Assembly (NCBI RefSeq): GCF_000025185.1
Contig: NC_013720.1
Coordinates: forward strand, 4,650,001-4,714,000
Reading direction: 5' to 3'
From: Pirellula staleyi DSM 6068
Lineage (GTDB): Bacteria > Planctomycetota > Planctomycetia > Pirellulales > Pirellulaceae
Length of the DNA: 64,000 nt
Positions 35,701 to 43,864 of this stretch are shown piece after piece. Both the position numbers and the translations under genes were made by a program. The notes below the pieces were generated by a model. It was not told the DNA's origin and made no database searches. It saw only the letters and a list, made by a program, of their open reading frames with translations. The stretch's first letter is position 1. The number at the start of each line of letters is the position of its first letter.

Positions 35701-35733
35701 GCACGATGGGGCAGTTCAGCTCGATGATCGTGC
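35701..35733 (+). repeat. 7-bp inverted repeat downstream of the TPR gene
   Basis: GCACGAT (35701-35707) and ATCGTGC (35727-35733), loop 19 bases. It precedes the terminator-like hairpin at 35746. Confidence 0.35.
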
Positions 35734-35745
35734 CCATGAATCAAA

Positions 35746-35764
35746 CGAGTAACTACTCGCTTTT
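35746..35764 (+). terminator. Terminator-like hairpin overlapping the ruvA stop
   Basis: CGAGT (35746-35750), loop AACT, ACTCG (35755-35759), then CTTTT. It would end the secretin-lipoprotein transcript; the opposite-strand ruvA stop codon (35755-35753) lies within it. Confidence 0.4.
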
Positions 35765-36385
35765 CGACTGGTTTTGCTGATAAATCGCCGACAAAACAGC
35801 TTCGACGTCGGCGAACTTCTTTTTCGATTTCAGCACGGAATCGAGCAGCTTTCGCGCATCAGATTCGCTATGTCCGAGCGTGCGCAGTGCTTCAAACGAA
35901 AGCTCCACTACATCGCGCTTGATCTCGGTTTCGCCAGCCGATTCGCGGGCTACGAGCAATGCAAACTTCGACATCTTGCGCCGCAGTTTGGCGATAATTC
36001 GTTCGGCTGTCGCAGCGCCAATGCCCGGTAGCGACGACAATCCTTCCGCATCTTGCTCTTCGATCATCACCGAGATTTCTTGCACCGGCCGCTGCATCGC
36101 GCGCAACGCCTTCTTCGCACCTACTCCATCGACACTGCAAAACATCTCGAAGAATTCACGCTCGACTTCAGAAACAAAGCCGACTAATCGCGGCGTCACC
36201 TTGCCACGCGATGGGTCGCCATCGAGGTAGTGAATCGTGTGCAAACTAATCTCTTGCCCAACACTCGAGGAAAGTGTGCGACGCGAAACAGCAGCGATCA
36301 GCACTTCGTAGTCGAACGGTGGTGCCGAGAGAATGGCGGCATCGTCAGTGAGTTGAATCAGCTTCGCGGTGATGCGCGTAATCAA
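35753..36385 (-). CDS. ruvA: Holliday junction branch migration protein RuvA
   Basis: Tetrameric DNA-junction-binding subunit of RuvAB, 210 residues. The N-terminal OB fold starts [19 protein letters not shown]. Domain II has the helix-hairpin-helix signatures FCSVDGVGAKKALRAM and LSSLPGIGAATAERIIAKLRRK. Domain III, which binds RuvB, ends VELSFEALRTLGHSESDARKLL. The start is a TTG at 36385, preceded by GGAGGA with nine-base spacing and overlapping the ruvC stop as TTGA; RuvA normally begins right at this point. The frame continues 23 codons upstream without a better start. ruvB is not in the window. Confidence 0.93.
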   Translation of the reverse strand: MITRITAKLIQLTDDAAILSAPPFDYEVLIAAVSRRTLSSSVGQEISLHTIHYLDGDPSRGKVTPRLVGFVSEVEREFFEMFCSVDGVGAKKALRAMQRPVQEISVMIEEQDAEGLSSLPGIGAATAERIIAKLRRKMSKFALLVARESAGETEIKRDVVELSFEALRTLGHSESDARKLLDSVLKSKKKFADVEAVLSAIYQQNQSKSE

Positions 36386-36942
36386 TGCAGATCGTCCTCC
36401 GTTAAGCCGGGCGTGGCGATATGAAGCCCACTTCGGCTGAGATGAATATGACACAGGGCAATGGCCAGTGCATCGGCGACGTCGGGTGGCTCTGGAGGTG
36501 CCGCGAGCTTCAATTCGCGACAGACCGCATTTTGCATCTGGTCTTTGGGGGCTCGCCCATTACCGGTCAGCAACTTCTTGACTTGCGTCGAGGCGTAACT
36601 GAGCACCGGAATGCCAGCCTGATGTCCTGCGAGCAAAATCGCGCCGCGCGCATGTCCCATGAGAATTGCCGTGCGCGGCCGGTCGTAGTGCGAATAAAGT
36701 TCTTCAATCGCAAGCTCTGTGGGAGCCAGCGACTGAATCACATCATGAATTCCTGCATAAATCTCGCCAATCCGTGCGGCGAGCGTGGCACCACTACGTC
36801 CGCGCACCACTCCAGCCTCAATTATTTTAGGCGACATTCCGACGAGTTCGATGACACCATAACCGGTGATTCCGAGCCCGGGATCGACGCCAAGTACGCG
36901 ACGTGGTCGATCGGTTTCTAGCTGCTGCTTCCGATGCGCCAC
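36382..36942 (-). CDS. ruvC: Crossover junction endodeoxyribonuclease RuvC
   Basis: Dimeric Mg-dependent resolvase of Holliday junctions, 186 residues. The catalytic acidic residues lie in [21 protein letters not shown] and [18 protein letters not shown] start at 36942 has AAGGGAA upstream. It overlaps cysS by 25 bases and ruvA by four, giving a tight cysS-ruvC-ruvA operon. Confidence 0.95.
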   Translation of the reverse strand: MAHRKQQLETDRPRRVLGVDPGLGITGYGVIELVGMSPKIIEAGVVRGRSGATLAARIGEIYAGIHDVIQSLAPTELAIEELYSHYDRPRTAILMGHARGAILLAGHQAGIPVLSYASTQVKKLLTGNGRAPKDQMQNAVCRELKLAAPPEPPDVADALAIALCHIHLSRSGLHIATPGLTEDDLH

Positions 36943-38465
36943 TCGGTGGTTCCCTTGCGATCTTCGAGGGCAATACCCATCTCGGCGAGTCCCAACCGAA
37001 TCCGATCGGCGGTAGCAAAATCCTTGCGATTGCGAGCTTCGGTACGCAGCTCCATCATCAGCTGCATCACCTTCGGCAGGACGGCATCGCCGCCACCGCC
37101 ACGCTTGGCAGGTTGACTTAAGAAGAGCCCCAAAATCGACGTCAACTCACGAAGCGTTTTTGCTGCCTTCACCAAAATCGCCACTTGGGGATGTGGCAAC
37201 TGCGTCACTTCATCGAGCTTATTTTGATCGGCAAACTTGTTCATCTCGCGAACCATTTCAAACAGGTCGCTCATCGCGCCACCTGTGTTGAAATCGTCGT
37301 CCATCTTCTCGAGAAATCCTTGGCGGAAGCCATGCACGAGCGTCAGTAGGGGGTCACCCGCTGGATCAAATTCGCCATCCTCTCGCTTGAGAGTCGGCGG
37401 GAGATTGAAAAAACGCTGCTTGGTGATTCGCTGAAAACGCTCGAAGAAACGATAGAACGACTCGAGAGCGGTCGACGACTCTTCAAGTCCCTCAGGACCA
37501 TACACCACGGTGCTGCGATAGTGCGTCTTCAGCAGGAAGAAGCGAATTCGCTCGCCACCTTGTTCAGCGATCACGTCGGCTAGTCCACCGGCACCACCGG
37601 AGCGGCTCATTTTGCCTGCAGGCTGTGGGGCAGCGGCTTCTTCGCGATCCCCCTTGCCACCCACTTTGCCAGCGGCACTCGAGGCTCGCAGCAAACCGTT
37701 GTGCATCCAGAAATTCACCATCGGCTTGCCGCTACAGCATTCGCTTTGGGCAAGTTCGTTTTCGTGATGCGGGAACACGAGATCGAGACCACCGCCGTGA
37801 ATGTCGAAGGTTTCGCCAAGGATCGCACGACTCATGGCCGAGCATTCGATGTGCCAGCCCGGGCGGCCTTGTCCCCACGGGCTATCCCAAGCAGGCTCGC
37901 CCGGCTTGGCCGATTTCCAAAGGGCAAAGTCGCTCGGCGATCGCTTTCGCGAAGCAGCTTCGCCACCTTCGCCTTGCTGACTATCGGCCGAACGATTGCT
38001 GAGCTTACCGTACTGAGCATCGCGCCCCACGTCAAAAAAAACATCACCACCAGCTGCGTAGGCAAAGTCCTTCTTGATGAGATCCTCGATGAACCGAATG
38101 ATGTCGTCCATGTATTCGGTCGCCTTAGGCATGCGATCGATTTGATCGACCCCAAGTGCTTTCAGGTTATTCAAATAATCGACCACCATCTCGGCGGCAA
38201 TTTCCGACATTGGAAGATTGCGCTCGCGCATCTGACCAATTAGCTTGTCGTCGACATCGGTGATATTCACCACCCAAGTCACTTGATAGCCGCAATAGGT
38301 GAGATAACGCTTGATCGTGTCAAAGATCACTGGCCCCACCATATGACCGATATGGCTCTCTTTATAGACCGTGGGGCCACAGAGATAGATGCCAACCTTG
38401 CCAGCAACCACTGGAACAAAAGGTTCTTTGGTCTTGGAAAGCGTGTTATAGACGCGAATGCTCAT
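36918..38465 (-). CDS. cysS: Cysteinyl-tRNA synthetase with insert before the KMSKS loop
   Basis: Class I synthetase charging tRNA-Cys, 515 residues. The zinc Cys is in YLCGPTVY, the HIGH motif is SHIGH (residues 38-42), then [10 protein letters not shown], the zinc-site HIECSAMS, and [18 protein letters not shown]. The KMSKS equivalent is KMSRS. Normally it follows HNGFLxxxxEKM closely, but here about 25 extra residues rich in Gly, Lys and Ala stand between HNGLL and KMSRS, and a Gly-rich segment follows it. The DALR-like tRNA-binding C-terminus is present. A shorter extra loop lies in [18 protein letters not shown]. It is downstream of ispF and overlaps ruvC. Confidence 0.94.
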   Translation of the reverse strand: MSIRVYNTLSKTKEPFVPVVAGKVGIYLCGPTVYKESHIGHMVGPVIFDTIKRYLTYCGYQVTWVVNITDVDDKLIGQMRERNLPMSEIAAEMVVDYLNNLKALGVDQIDRMPKATEYMDDIIRFIEDLIKKDFAYAAGGDVFFDVGRDAQYGKLSNRSADSQQGEGGEAASRKRSPSDFALWKSAKPGEPAWDSPWGQGRPGWHIECSAMSRAILGETFDIHGGGLDLVFPHHENELAQSECCSGKPMVNFWMHNGLLRASSAAGKVGGKGDREEAAAPQPAGKMSRSGGAGGLADVIAEQGGERIRFFLLKTHYRSTVVYGPEGLEESSTALESFYRFFERFQRITKQRFFNLPPTLKREDGEFDPAGDPLLTLVHGFRQGFLEKMDDDFNTGGAMSDLFEMVREMNKFADQNKLDEVTQLPHPQVAILVKAAKTLRELTSILGLFLSQPAKRGGGGDAVLPKVMQLMMELRTEARNRKDFATADRIRLGLAEMGIALEDRKGTTEWRIGSSS

Positions 38466-38539
38466 GATTGTGATCTACTGAAAAATACGCTGAAAACGCT
38501 TGTTTTATGTGACTTTTCGGGCAATAAGTTCTTATCGAC

Positions 38540-39016
38540 TTAATTCTTTAGCAGCAGCACCACACACTGCGACTGAATGGCTTGTTCATGGCCAACAGCA
38601 TCCACCGACTCACCGGTCTTGGCTTTTAGACCAACCTGATTAGTCTCAATGCCAAGAATCGAGGCAACACGCTGGCAGATGATCTGCTTATAAGGACTGA
38701 GTTTTGGTTTTTGAGCGAACACAATACAATCAAGGTTATTAATCTTATAACCGGCCGCTTTTACTTTTTCATAAGCCAGTGAAAGCATCTCCGCCGAGTC
38801 GCGTCCTTTGTTCTCAGCAGCTGTATCGGGGAAGAGTTCGCCGATATCACCGAGCGAAGAGGCTCCTAGAAGCGCGTCGGTGATGGCATGCAGCAACACA
38901 TCGGCATCACTATGGCCGATAGCGTGAGCTGTATGCGGGACATCGATGCCGCCAAGTTTCAATGGTCCGCCGGGACCAAGCCTGTGGGTGTCGTGTCCAA
39001 TGCCAACGCGAAACAT
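38540..39016 (-). CDS. ispF: 2-C-methyl-D-erythritol 2,4-cyclodiphosphate synthase
   Basis: Fifth step of the MEP isoprenoid pathway: closes CDP-ME 2-phosphate to MEcPP with loss of CMP. The start MFRVGIGHDTHRLGPGGPL holds the zinc residues (GIGHDTH). Then come GHSDADVLLHAITDALLG, DIGELFPDTA and KAKTGESVDAVGHEQAI. At 158 residues it is of normal length. The frame is open 50 codons upstream of 39016, but the family always starts here. It is the first gene of an ispF-cysS-ruvC-ruvA run; a 74-base gap separates it from cysS. Confidence 0.96.
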   Translation of the reverse strand: MFRVGIGHDTHRLGPGGPLKLGGIDVPHTAHAIGHSDADVLLHAITDALLGASSLGDIGELFPDTAAENKGRDSAEMLSLAYEKVKAAGYKINNLDCIVFAQKPKLSPYKQIICQRVASILGIETNQVGLKAKTGESVDAVGHEQAIQSQCVVLLLKN

Positions 39017-39202
39017 GCGAGGAAATCCGTCTCCAAAAGGATGGAAGCGTAGTCGATAGCGCTGCTGCCATTTCCCTGGAGCACCACGATAGCGACGCCA
39101 GCTTGCCTGACAAAACCGGGGCAAACTGCCTAAACTGAGGAGGGAAATATAGCGAACCTCGCTCAACGGAACAATGCGAGCCGATGAAAGCAGCCGATCC
39201 CG

Positions 39203-40240
39203 ATGAACTTACTACTCCTTGAGACCATCACTGGTGGGGGGATCGCACCCGCCGACCTGCCTGTTTCCCTGCTGCGTGAAGGTGAAGCGATGGTGCAGGC
39301 GATTGCTAGCGACCTGGCGATGACTGCAGGAATTCAGCTAGCAGTCTTTCGAACGCCGATGCTCGGCACTCTCGAGGCCATGGATCGCTCCCTAACTTTG
39401 ATCGAAATCGATTCGCGCGAGACTCTCAAGATGAAGCTTCGCGAACTCGGTGCTGCTGGGGCCTGGCTTTGGCTCATCGCACCGGAGTCCGATGGTGAGC
39501 TCTTGCATTTTGCACGGTTGTTTACCAGCGCCGGTGGTCAGCTCGCCTCGCCACTACCGAGCAGCATTGCGCTGGCTAGTAGTAAGCACGCGACAGCCGA
39601 ACTGCTGCGGTCGCGAGGCATTCCTGCCATTCCCGGCACGCAAGTTTTGCCCGGCGAAACGATCCACTTGCCGCACGCTGGCCCGGTGATGCTCAAACCG
39701 GACGATGGCTGCGGTTCGCAGGGTTTAAGGCTACTCGAAGCCGCTGCAGCGCGCGTGTTTCGTCATCGATCGACGGGTGCACTCCGAGCCGAGCCCCTCT
39801 ACGAAGGAATTGCTGCCAGCGTGGCGGTGATTGCCGGACCTCGCGGTTTGACTCCGCTGGTCCCCTGCACCCAGCAACTCGCAAAGGATGGAAGCTTTGT
39901 CTATTTAGGCGGATCGCTGCCGATTCCCGAAGATCTCAGCAGCCGCGCGCAGCTGCTGGCTCTACGAGCGGTGGAAGCTGTTCCCGAGCCGCGCGGCTAT
40001 TTCGGGGTCGATTTGCTTCTCGATGCCCGTCCCTCTGAGTCAGACCAGCCGCGCGGCGATTATGTCGTCGAGATCAATCCGCGACTCACCACCAGCTACG
40101 TCGGTCTGCGTCATCGTTATCGCACAAATTTGGCAGAAGCGACGCTGCGTGCAGTGGCTGGCGAGCAGATCACTTTAGAAGAGCGCGATGTGCGAGTAGA
40201 ATTCGACAGCTGTGGGCAAGTCTCGATCCAAGAGGTGTGA
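39203..40240 (+). CDS. mfnD: ATP-grasp enzyme, probable tyramine-L-glutamate ligase (MfnD-like)
   Basis: 345-residue ATP-grasp protein. It begins MNLLLLETITGGG, close to the start of MfnD-type ligases, and has ATP-grasp elements PVMLKPDDGCGSQGLRLL and GYFGVDLLLDA with the metal-binding GDYVVEINPRLTTSYVG. MfnD joins glutamate to tyramine in methanofuran synthesis. The assignment rests on the two following genes, which match MfnF and MfnE; methylotrophs and planctomycetes carry these as part of H4MPT-linked formaldehyde oxidation. No clear ribosome binding site precedes the ATG. Confidence 0.75.
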   Translation: MNLLLLETITGGGIAPADLPVSLLREGEAMVQAIASDLAMTAGIQLAVFRTPMLGTLEAMDRSLTLIEIDSRETLKMKLRELGAAGAWLWLIAPESDGELLHFARLFTSAGGQLASPLPSSIALASSKHATAELLRSRGIPAIPGTQVLPGETIHLPHAGPVMLKPDDGCGSQGLRLLEAAAARVFRHRSTGALRAEPLYEGIAASVAVIAGPRGLTPLVPCTQQLAKDGSFVYLGGSLPIPEDLSSRAQLLALRAVEAVPEPRGYFGVDLLLDARPSESDQPRGDYVVEINPRLTTSYVGLRHRYRTNLAEATLRAVAGEQITLEERDVRVEFDSCGQVSIQEV

Positions 40241-40299
40241 TGCGAAACTGAGGTCGAATCGGCGGCGAGCCGCGCCGATCGTTGCAGGAAACTCGTCGT

Positions 40300-41313
40300 A
40301 TGAGATGGCTGGCGATTGATATTGGGGGCGCGAACCTAAAATTGGCCGATGGCCTGGGCTTTGCCGAGAGCTTCGCCTTTCCGCTCTGGAAAGACTCTGC
40401 CCGTTTGGCTCAACATTTGCGCACGCTGATTTCGCAAGCTCCAGCGTCGGACCACTTAGCGGTGACGATGACCGGCGAGCTAGCCGACTGCTTTGCCACC
40501 AAAGCCGACGGTGTGCGATTCATTCTGAACGCCGTGAGCGAAGGGACCGACAATCGGCACACGCGTGTTTATTTGGTCGACGGTCGGATTGTTTCGCCGC
40601 AGGTCGCCATCACCGTTCCCAAACTCGCTGCGGCATCGAACTGGCATGTCCTGGCGCGCTGGGCGGGCCGTAAAGCGCCAAGCGGAAGCGCACTGCTCGT
40701 CGATGTCGGCAGTACCACCTGCGATATCGTTCCGCTCGTGGATGGTGTTCCCGCCGCCGTCGGAACAACCGATACGCAGCGTTTGCTCTCCGGATCGCTG
40801 GTCTATACCGGGGTCGAGCGTAGTCCGGTCTGCGCGGTTGCTCAGAGCGCGGTCTATCGCGGTAGCAAGTGTCCGCTGACCCAAGAGTTGTTCGCCACGA
40901 CGCGTGATGTCTACCTGCTTCTCGAAAAACTCCCCGAGGATGCCGTCGACCTGAATACCGCGGATGGACGTCCCGCAACGCGATCCTTTGCGAGAAATCG
41001 CCTGGCCCGCATGGTGGCGGCTGACTCCGAAGAGTTCAATCACCGCGACGCTGTGGAACTGGCGCAGTCGATTGCCGAATCGCAGTCGGTGATGATCGCG
41101 CGATCGATTTTGAAAGTCGTCAGCACGATGAGCGCACCGCCCGAAAAAATCATCGTCTCGGGGCATGGCGATTTCCTGGCGCGACAGGCGATTCATCTGG
41201 CCAATCTCACCGCGCCGCAGATTTCGCTGACCGAGGAACTGACGCCTCGTGTTTCGCGATGTGCCACCGCTCATGCGCTAGCGATCATCACGCGCGAACT
41301 GAGCATGAAATGA
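40300..41313 (+). CDS. mfnF: Hydantoinase/actin-fold protein of H4MPT-linked C1 transfer (MfnF-like)
   Basis: 337 residues with the ATPase fold of the hydantoinase A/oxoprolinase class: WLAIDIGGANLKLADG, TMTGELADCFATKADG and LLVDVGSTTCDIVPLVDG. The MTGELADCF segment is typical of the H4MPT-linked C1 transfer pathway protein now assigned as MfnF, which condenses the aminomethylfuran phosphate with glutamyl-tyramine. The ATG at 40300 follows GCAGGAAA; a TTG at 40282 is possible. Its stop overlaps the mfnE-like start (ATGA at 41310-41313). Confidence 0.82.
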   Translation: MRWLAIDIGGANLKLADGLGFAESFAFPLWKDSARLAQHLRTLISQAPASDHLAVTMTGELADCFATKADGVRFILNAVSEGTDNRHTRVYLVDGRIVSPQVAITVPKLAAASNWHVLARWAGRKAPSGSALLVDVGSTTCDIVPLVDGVPAAVGTTDTQRLLSGSLVYTGVERSPVCAVAQSAVYRGSKCPLTQELFATTRDVYLLLEKLPEDAVDLNTADGRPATRSFARNRLARMVAADSEEFNHRDAVELAQSIAESQSVMIARSILKVVSTMSAPPEKIIVSGHGDFLARQAIHLANLTAPQISLTEELTPRVSRCATAHALAIITRELSMK

Positions 41314-41927
41314 TCCCGCGTAAACGCTCCCTGGCGATTGTGAAACTCGGCGGGAGCTTGCTCGATTGGCCAGGATTGTGCGGCGCGCTCGAGCAATTCC
41401 TGGCCGAGTTCTCTGTCAGTCACTCCCATCTGCTGATCGTCATCGGCGGAGGGAAGCTGGCCGATGCGATTCGCGATGCCGACGCCGTGCATCAGCTGGG
41501 CGATCATGCGAGTCATGCGCTGGCGATTCGCGCGATGCAATTGTCGGCGCTGATCGTGCAGCAAATCATTCGGCCTCGTGCGCAGGTCTTACATCTTGTC
41601 AGCGAACTCGACTCTTGGCTCGCGCAACCCGCGACTGAAACTGCCTGGATCGCGATCCTCGATCCGCTCGAGTTCCTCGAGCATCACGAACCGCAGATGC
41701 CGGGGGCAGTTTTGCCAGCCTCGTGGGACGTGACGAGCGATTCGATCGCCGCGCGCTTGGCTCAAGTCCTGAAGGCGAGCGAACTCGTTCTCCTAAAATC
41801 GGTCGATGCACCGTCGCGCGATGCCGATGAGCTTGCGAAACTCGCGATCGTCGACAATTTTTTTTCCGAGATCGCGAGGAGTATTGCGTGGCGGATCGTG
41901 AACTTACGAACATTCGGCGCGAGGTAG
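41310..41927 (+). CDS. mfnE: Amino-acid-kinase family protein, probable aminomethylfuran-phosphate kinase (MfnE-like)
   Basis: 205-residue kinase of the aspartate/glutamate-kinase fold: LAIVKLGGSLLDWPGL at the N-terminus (phosphate loop), LLIVIGGGKLADAIRD, HALAIRAMQLSALIVQQI, and VTSDSIAARLAQVLKASELVLLKSVD near the C-terminus. MfnE phosphorylates the furan precursor of methanofuran, and a short kinase of this kind beside the MfnF-like gene is the known pattern. The ATG at 41310 overlaps the previous stop by four bases. It ends 112 bases before a convergent gene. Confidence 0.8.
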   Translation: MIPRKRSLAIVKLGGSLLDWPGLCGALEQFLAEFSVSHSHLLIVIGGGKLADAIRDADAVHQLGDHASHALAIRAMQLSALIVQQIIRPRAQVLHLVSELDSWLAQPATETAWIAILDPLEFLEHHEPQMPGAVLPASWDVTSDSIAARLAQVLKASELVLLKSVDAPSRDADELAKLAIVDNFFSEIARSIAWRIVNLRTFGAR

Positions 41928-41960
41928 CCAGCAGAGACTCCAGTACCGCGGCGAGAGCAA

Positions 41961-42003
41961 GAAAACAAAAAAGCCGACTGCAAGAGGGCTCTCGCAGTCG
42001 GCT
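41961..42003 (-). terminator. Terminator of the DUF1598 gene
   Basis: AGCCGACTGC (41972-41981) and GCAGTCGGCT (41994-42003) form a perfect 10-bp stem. On the minus strand it is followed by TTTTTTGTTTTC. Confidence 0.88.
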
Positions 42004-42038
42004 CGATGATTATCGTTTCAGTTTCAGCGCGTCAGGTG

Positions 42039-43418
42039 CTAGTTCCACCAGATCGAGTTGCCAGCTGGGGCAGCGGTCGAGTGAACCTTCTTCACTTCGG
42101 CGCTGATTTCCGACTTCTCGCAAGCTTGCCAGCTGCTGATTTCGACACCGCCCGAAGCGGTGATTACGAACTCGCGACCACGCTTCACGAAGCTGCACTG
42201 CGTGTCGATTGTCTTGGCGGCACTGAACTCTTGGATGGCGAGATTGTTGTCTTCGCCCAGGAGCGTTGGAATCTTGAGGTTGGCTTTTTCGAGCAAACCT
42301 TCTTTAGCGATGAGGGCAGCAACAACGCACAGGTCCATCGCGTTCCGGAGATCGCCAAACACAGGGTCGGCCACCGAGAGTTCTTCGTACTTCTCGGTCA
42401 TCTTATCGGCCCATTTCTGAGCGATTGGGTTCACTTTGCCGGTACCGGTCACGCTGCCATCGTCGCCGATGAATTCGTCTTCGGTCATCACCTTCACACC
42501 ACGACCACGAATCTGCCAGGCCAAACCATCTTCGCTCTTGGCGAGTGGTTCGTAGTCGGTGGCAATCCACCAGCGTGGCATCATGTTGTCGAGGCCACCC
42601 TTCATCATGTCGAGGAAGCTGGGGAGACCAGCAACGGGGGAAGCGTCGAGCTTCATCGCAATACGTTTCATTTTGAAATCGCTGGCGACCAGCGTGCGAG
42701 CAAAGCGGCTGGTAGCAGGGACACCAGTGACGGTGACTTGCTGTGGACCGAGAGCCTTTTCGATCCCATCGAGCACACCGGGGCCAAACTGACGGACCGA
42801 GCCGAGCAGCTGATCGAGACGTTGACGTCCTTCAGCTGTGGGATCGATCGAGCAGGTGATGCCACCTTGGCGAGCATTATCGACGGTGCGGAGTGCTACG
42901 ACAAAATCTTCGAGACGAACGACAGGGCGACCGGTCGTCACGCCGACGTAGTTGGCGTTGTCGTCGACCTTCCAGCCTTCGCCAGGACCGACGAGCACAA
43001 TGTCGCCGAGTTCGGGATAGACCAGGATGTATTCCACGCGCTGAAGTCCCGCCATGAAGCGGATGTCTTCCGACTGATTGACCGAGAGGTTCTTGCCCGA
43101 GGCTTTCACCGCAGCTTCGAGCTGCTTGAGCGAGACCTTACGCATTTCGGTAGGCTTGTTGAGCTCCGCTGGAATCTTCATCAGATTCTCGCGGTAGTAG
43201 TCTCGCAGTCCGATGCGATTGACTTCGACCTGCTTGTTCACAACACCTTCGGGCGAGATGGAGATACCACCGACCGCGTTGTTGTTGTTGTTATTGTTGT
43301 TGTGACCAGCCAGGCAGACAGTTGCCAAAGCCAGCACCGCCAGAGCGGAAGCAAAAAGTGGCGAGCGGTAGACATAGCCACCGAATCCGGCCAGCTTCGC
43401 GGCACAAAGTCGCAACAT
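42039..43418 (-). CDS. DUF1598-type exported planctomycete protein
   Basis: 459 residues, signal peptide LFASALAVLALATVCLAG followed by eight consecutive Asn residues (codons at 43278-43301) and the family start AVGGISISPEGVV. Typical family blocks are RKVSLKQLEAAVKASG, DIRFMAGLQRVEYILVYPE, DIVLVGPGEGWKVD, VVRLEDFVVALRTV and the end QACEKSEISAEVKKVHST. The ATG at 43418 has AAGGAG nine bases upstream; the frame continues ten codons further without one. DUF1598 proteins are found mainly in planctomycetes and have no known function. A sigma-70-like promoter and a strong terminator bracket it as a single-gene unit. Confidence 0.85.
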   Translation of the reverse strand: MLRLCAAKLAGFGGYVYRSPLFASALAVLALATVCLAGHNNNNNNNNAVGGISISPEGVVNKQVEVNRIGLRDYYRENLMKIPAELNKPTEMRKVSLKQLEAAVKASGKNLSVNQSEDIRFMAGLQRVEYILVYPELGDIVLVGPGEGWKVDDNANYVGVTTGRPVVRLEDFVVALRTVDNARQGGITCSIDPTAEGRQRLDQLLGSVRQFGPGVLDGIEKALGPQQVTVTGVPATSRFARTLVASDFKMKRIAMKLDASPVAGLPSFLDMMKGGLDNMMPRWWIATDYEPLAKSEDGLAWQIRGRGVKVMTEDEFIGDDGSVTGTGKVNPIAQKWADKMTEKYEELSVADPVFGDLRNAMDLCVVAALIAKEGLLEKANLKIPTLLGEDNNLAIQEFSAAKTIDTQCSFVKRGREFVITASGGVEISSWQACEKSEISAEVKKVHSTAAPAGNSIWWN

Positions 43419-43568
43419 AAGCAAACTCCTTGGGTCGAAGCCCGGCATTTCGTTCTACGCAAGTCACTCGCCAGCCTCTAACTCTGTTCCGCGACCAGCC
43501 GATGGCGCAGAAGAGGCAAGTGAAATAGAAGAAACGATTGCCCGACCGGGCTTGGAAGATATGTCTAT

Positions 43569-43597
43569 AAAATAACTACACATCCTGTCGGTTGCAA
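43569..43597 (-). promoter_or_regulatory. Candidate sigma-70 promoter of the DUF1598 gene
   Basis: On the minus strand TTGCAA (43597-43592), 17-base spacer, TATTTT (43574-43569), in a locally AT-rich stretch about 150 bases upstream of the start. Confidence 0.4.
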
Positions 43598-43864
43598 GAA
43601 AAACTGCCCTGATCCGTCTGGCTTCTGCCATTATCGCGACTCTTGTGACCGTCCCACCACCCTAGAAGGTGTTTGATCGCTACGATCCGCTCTGGTCAGC
43701 ACTTGCAGCGGCGGGTCAGGCGGAAGTAAGGTAGGTGATAGCGCGGCGATCCTCCCACCTGATGCGGGGAACGATCTAGCGATTCTTCCGATTCTGCGGC
43801 CTTTTGCGAGAAGGTGCGGCAGAACGCTCTTCTCCTCGACATCTCGCAGGAACCTGGCTGGTCG
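43598..43864. other. Remainder of the divergent region before the FHA-sigma54 activator
   Basis: With the promoter above this makes about 445 bases between the two divergent genes. The activator frame is open from a GTG at 43814. I see no other element. Confidence 0.4.

Noticed and set aside
43278-43301. GTT repeat read as possible CRISPR or mobile-element signal
   Set aside because: It is an in-frame asparagine run within a gene; no spacer-repeat structure exists anywhere in the window.
42006-43481. 491-codon open frame opposite the DUF1598 gene
   Set aside because: No start site or domain; the DUF1598 gene has promoter, ribosome binding site and terminator.
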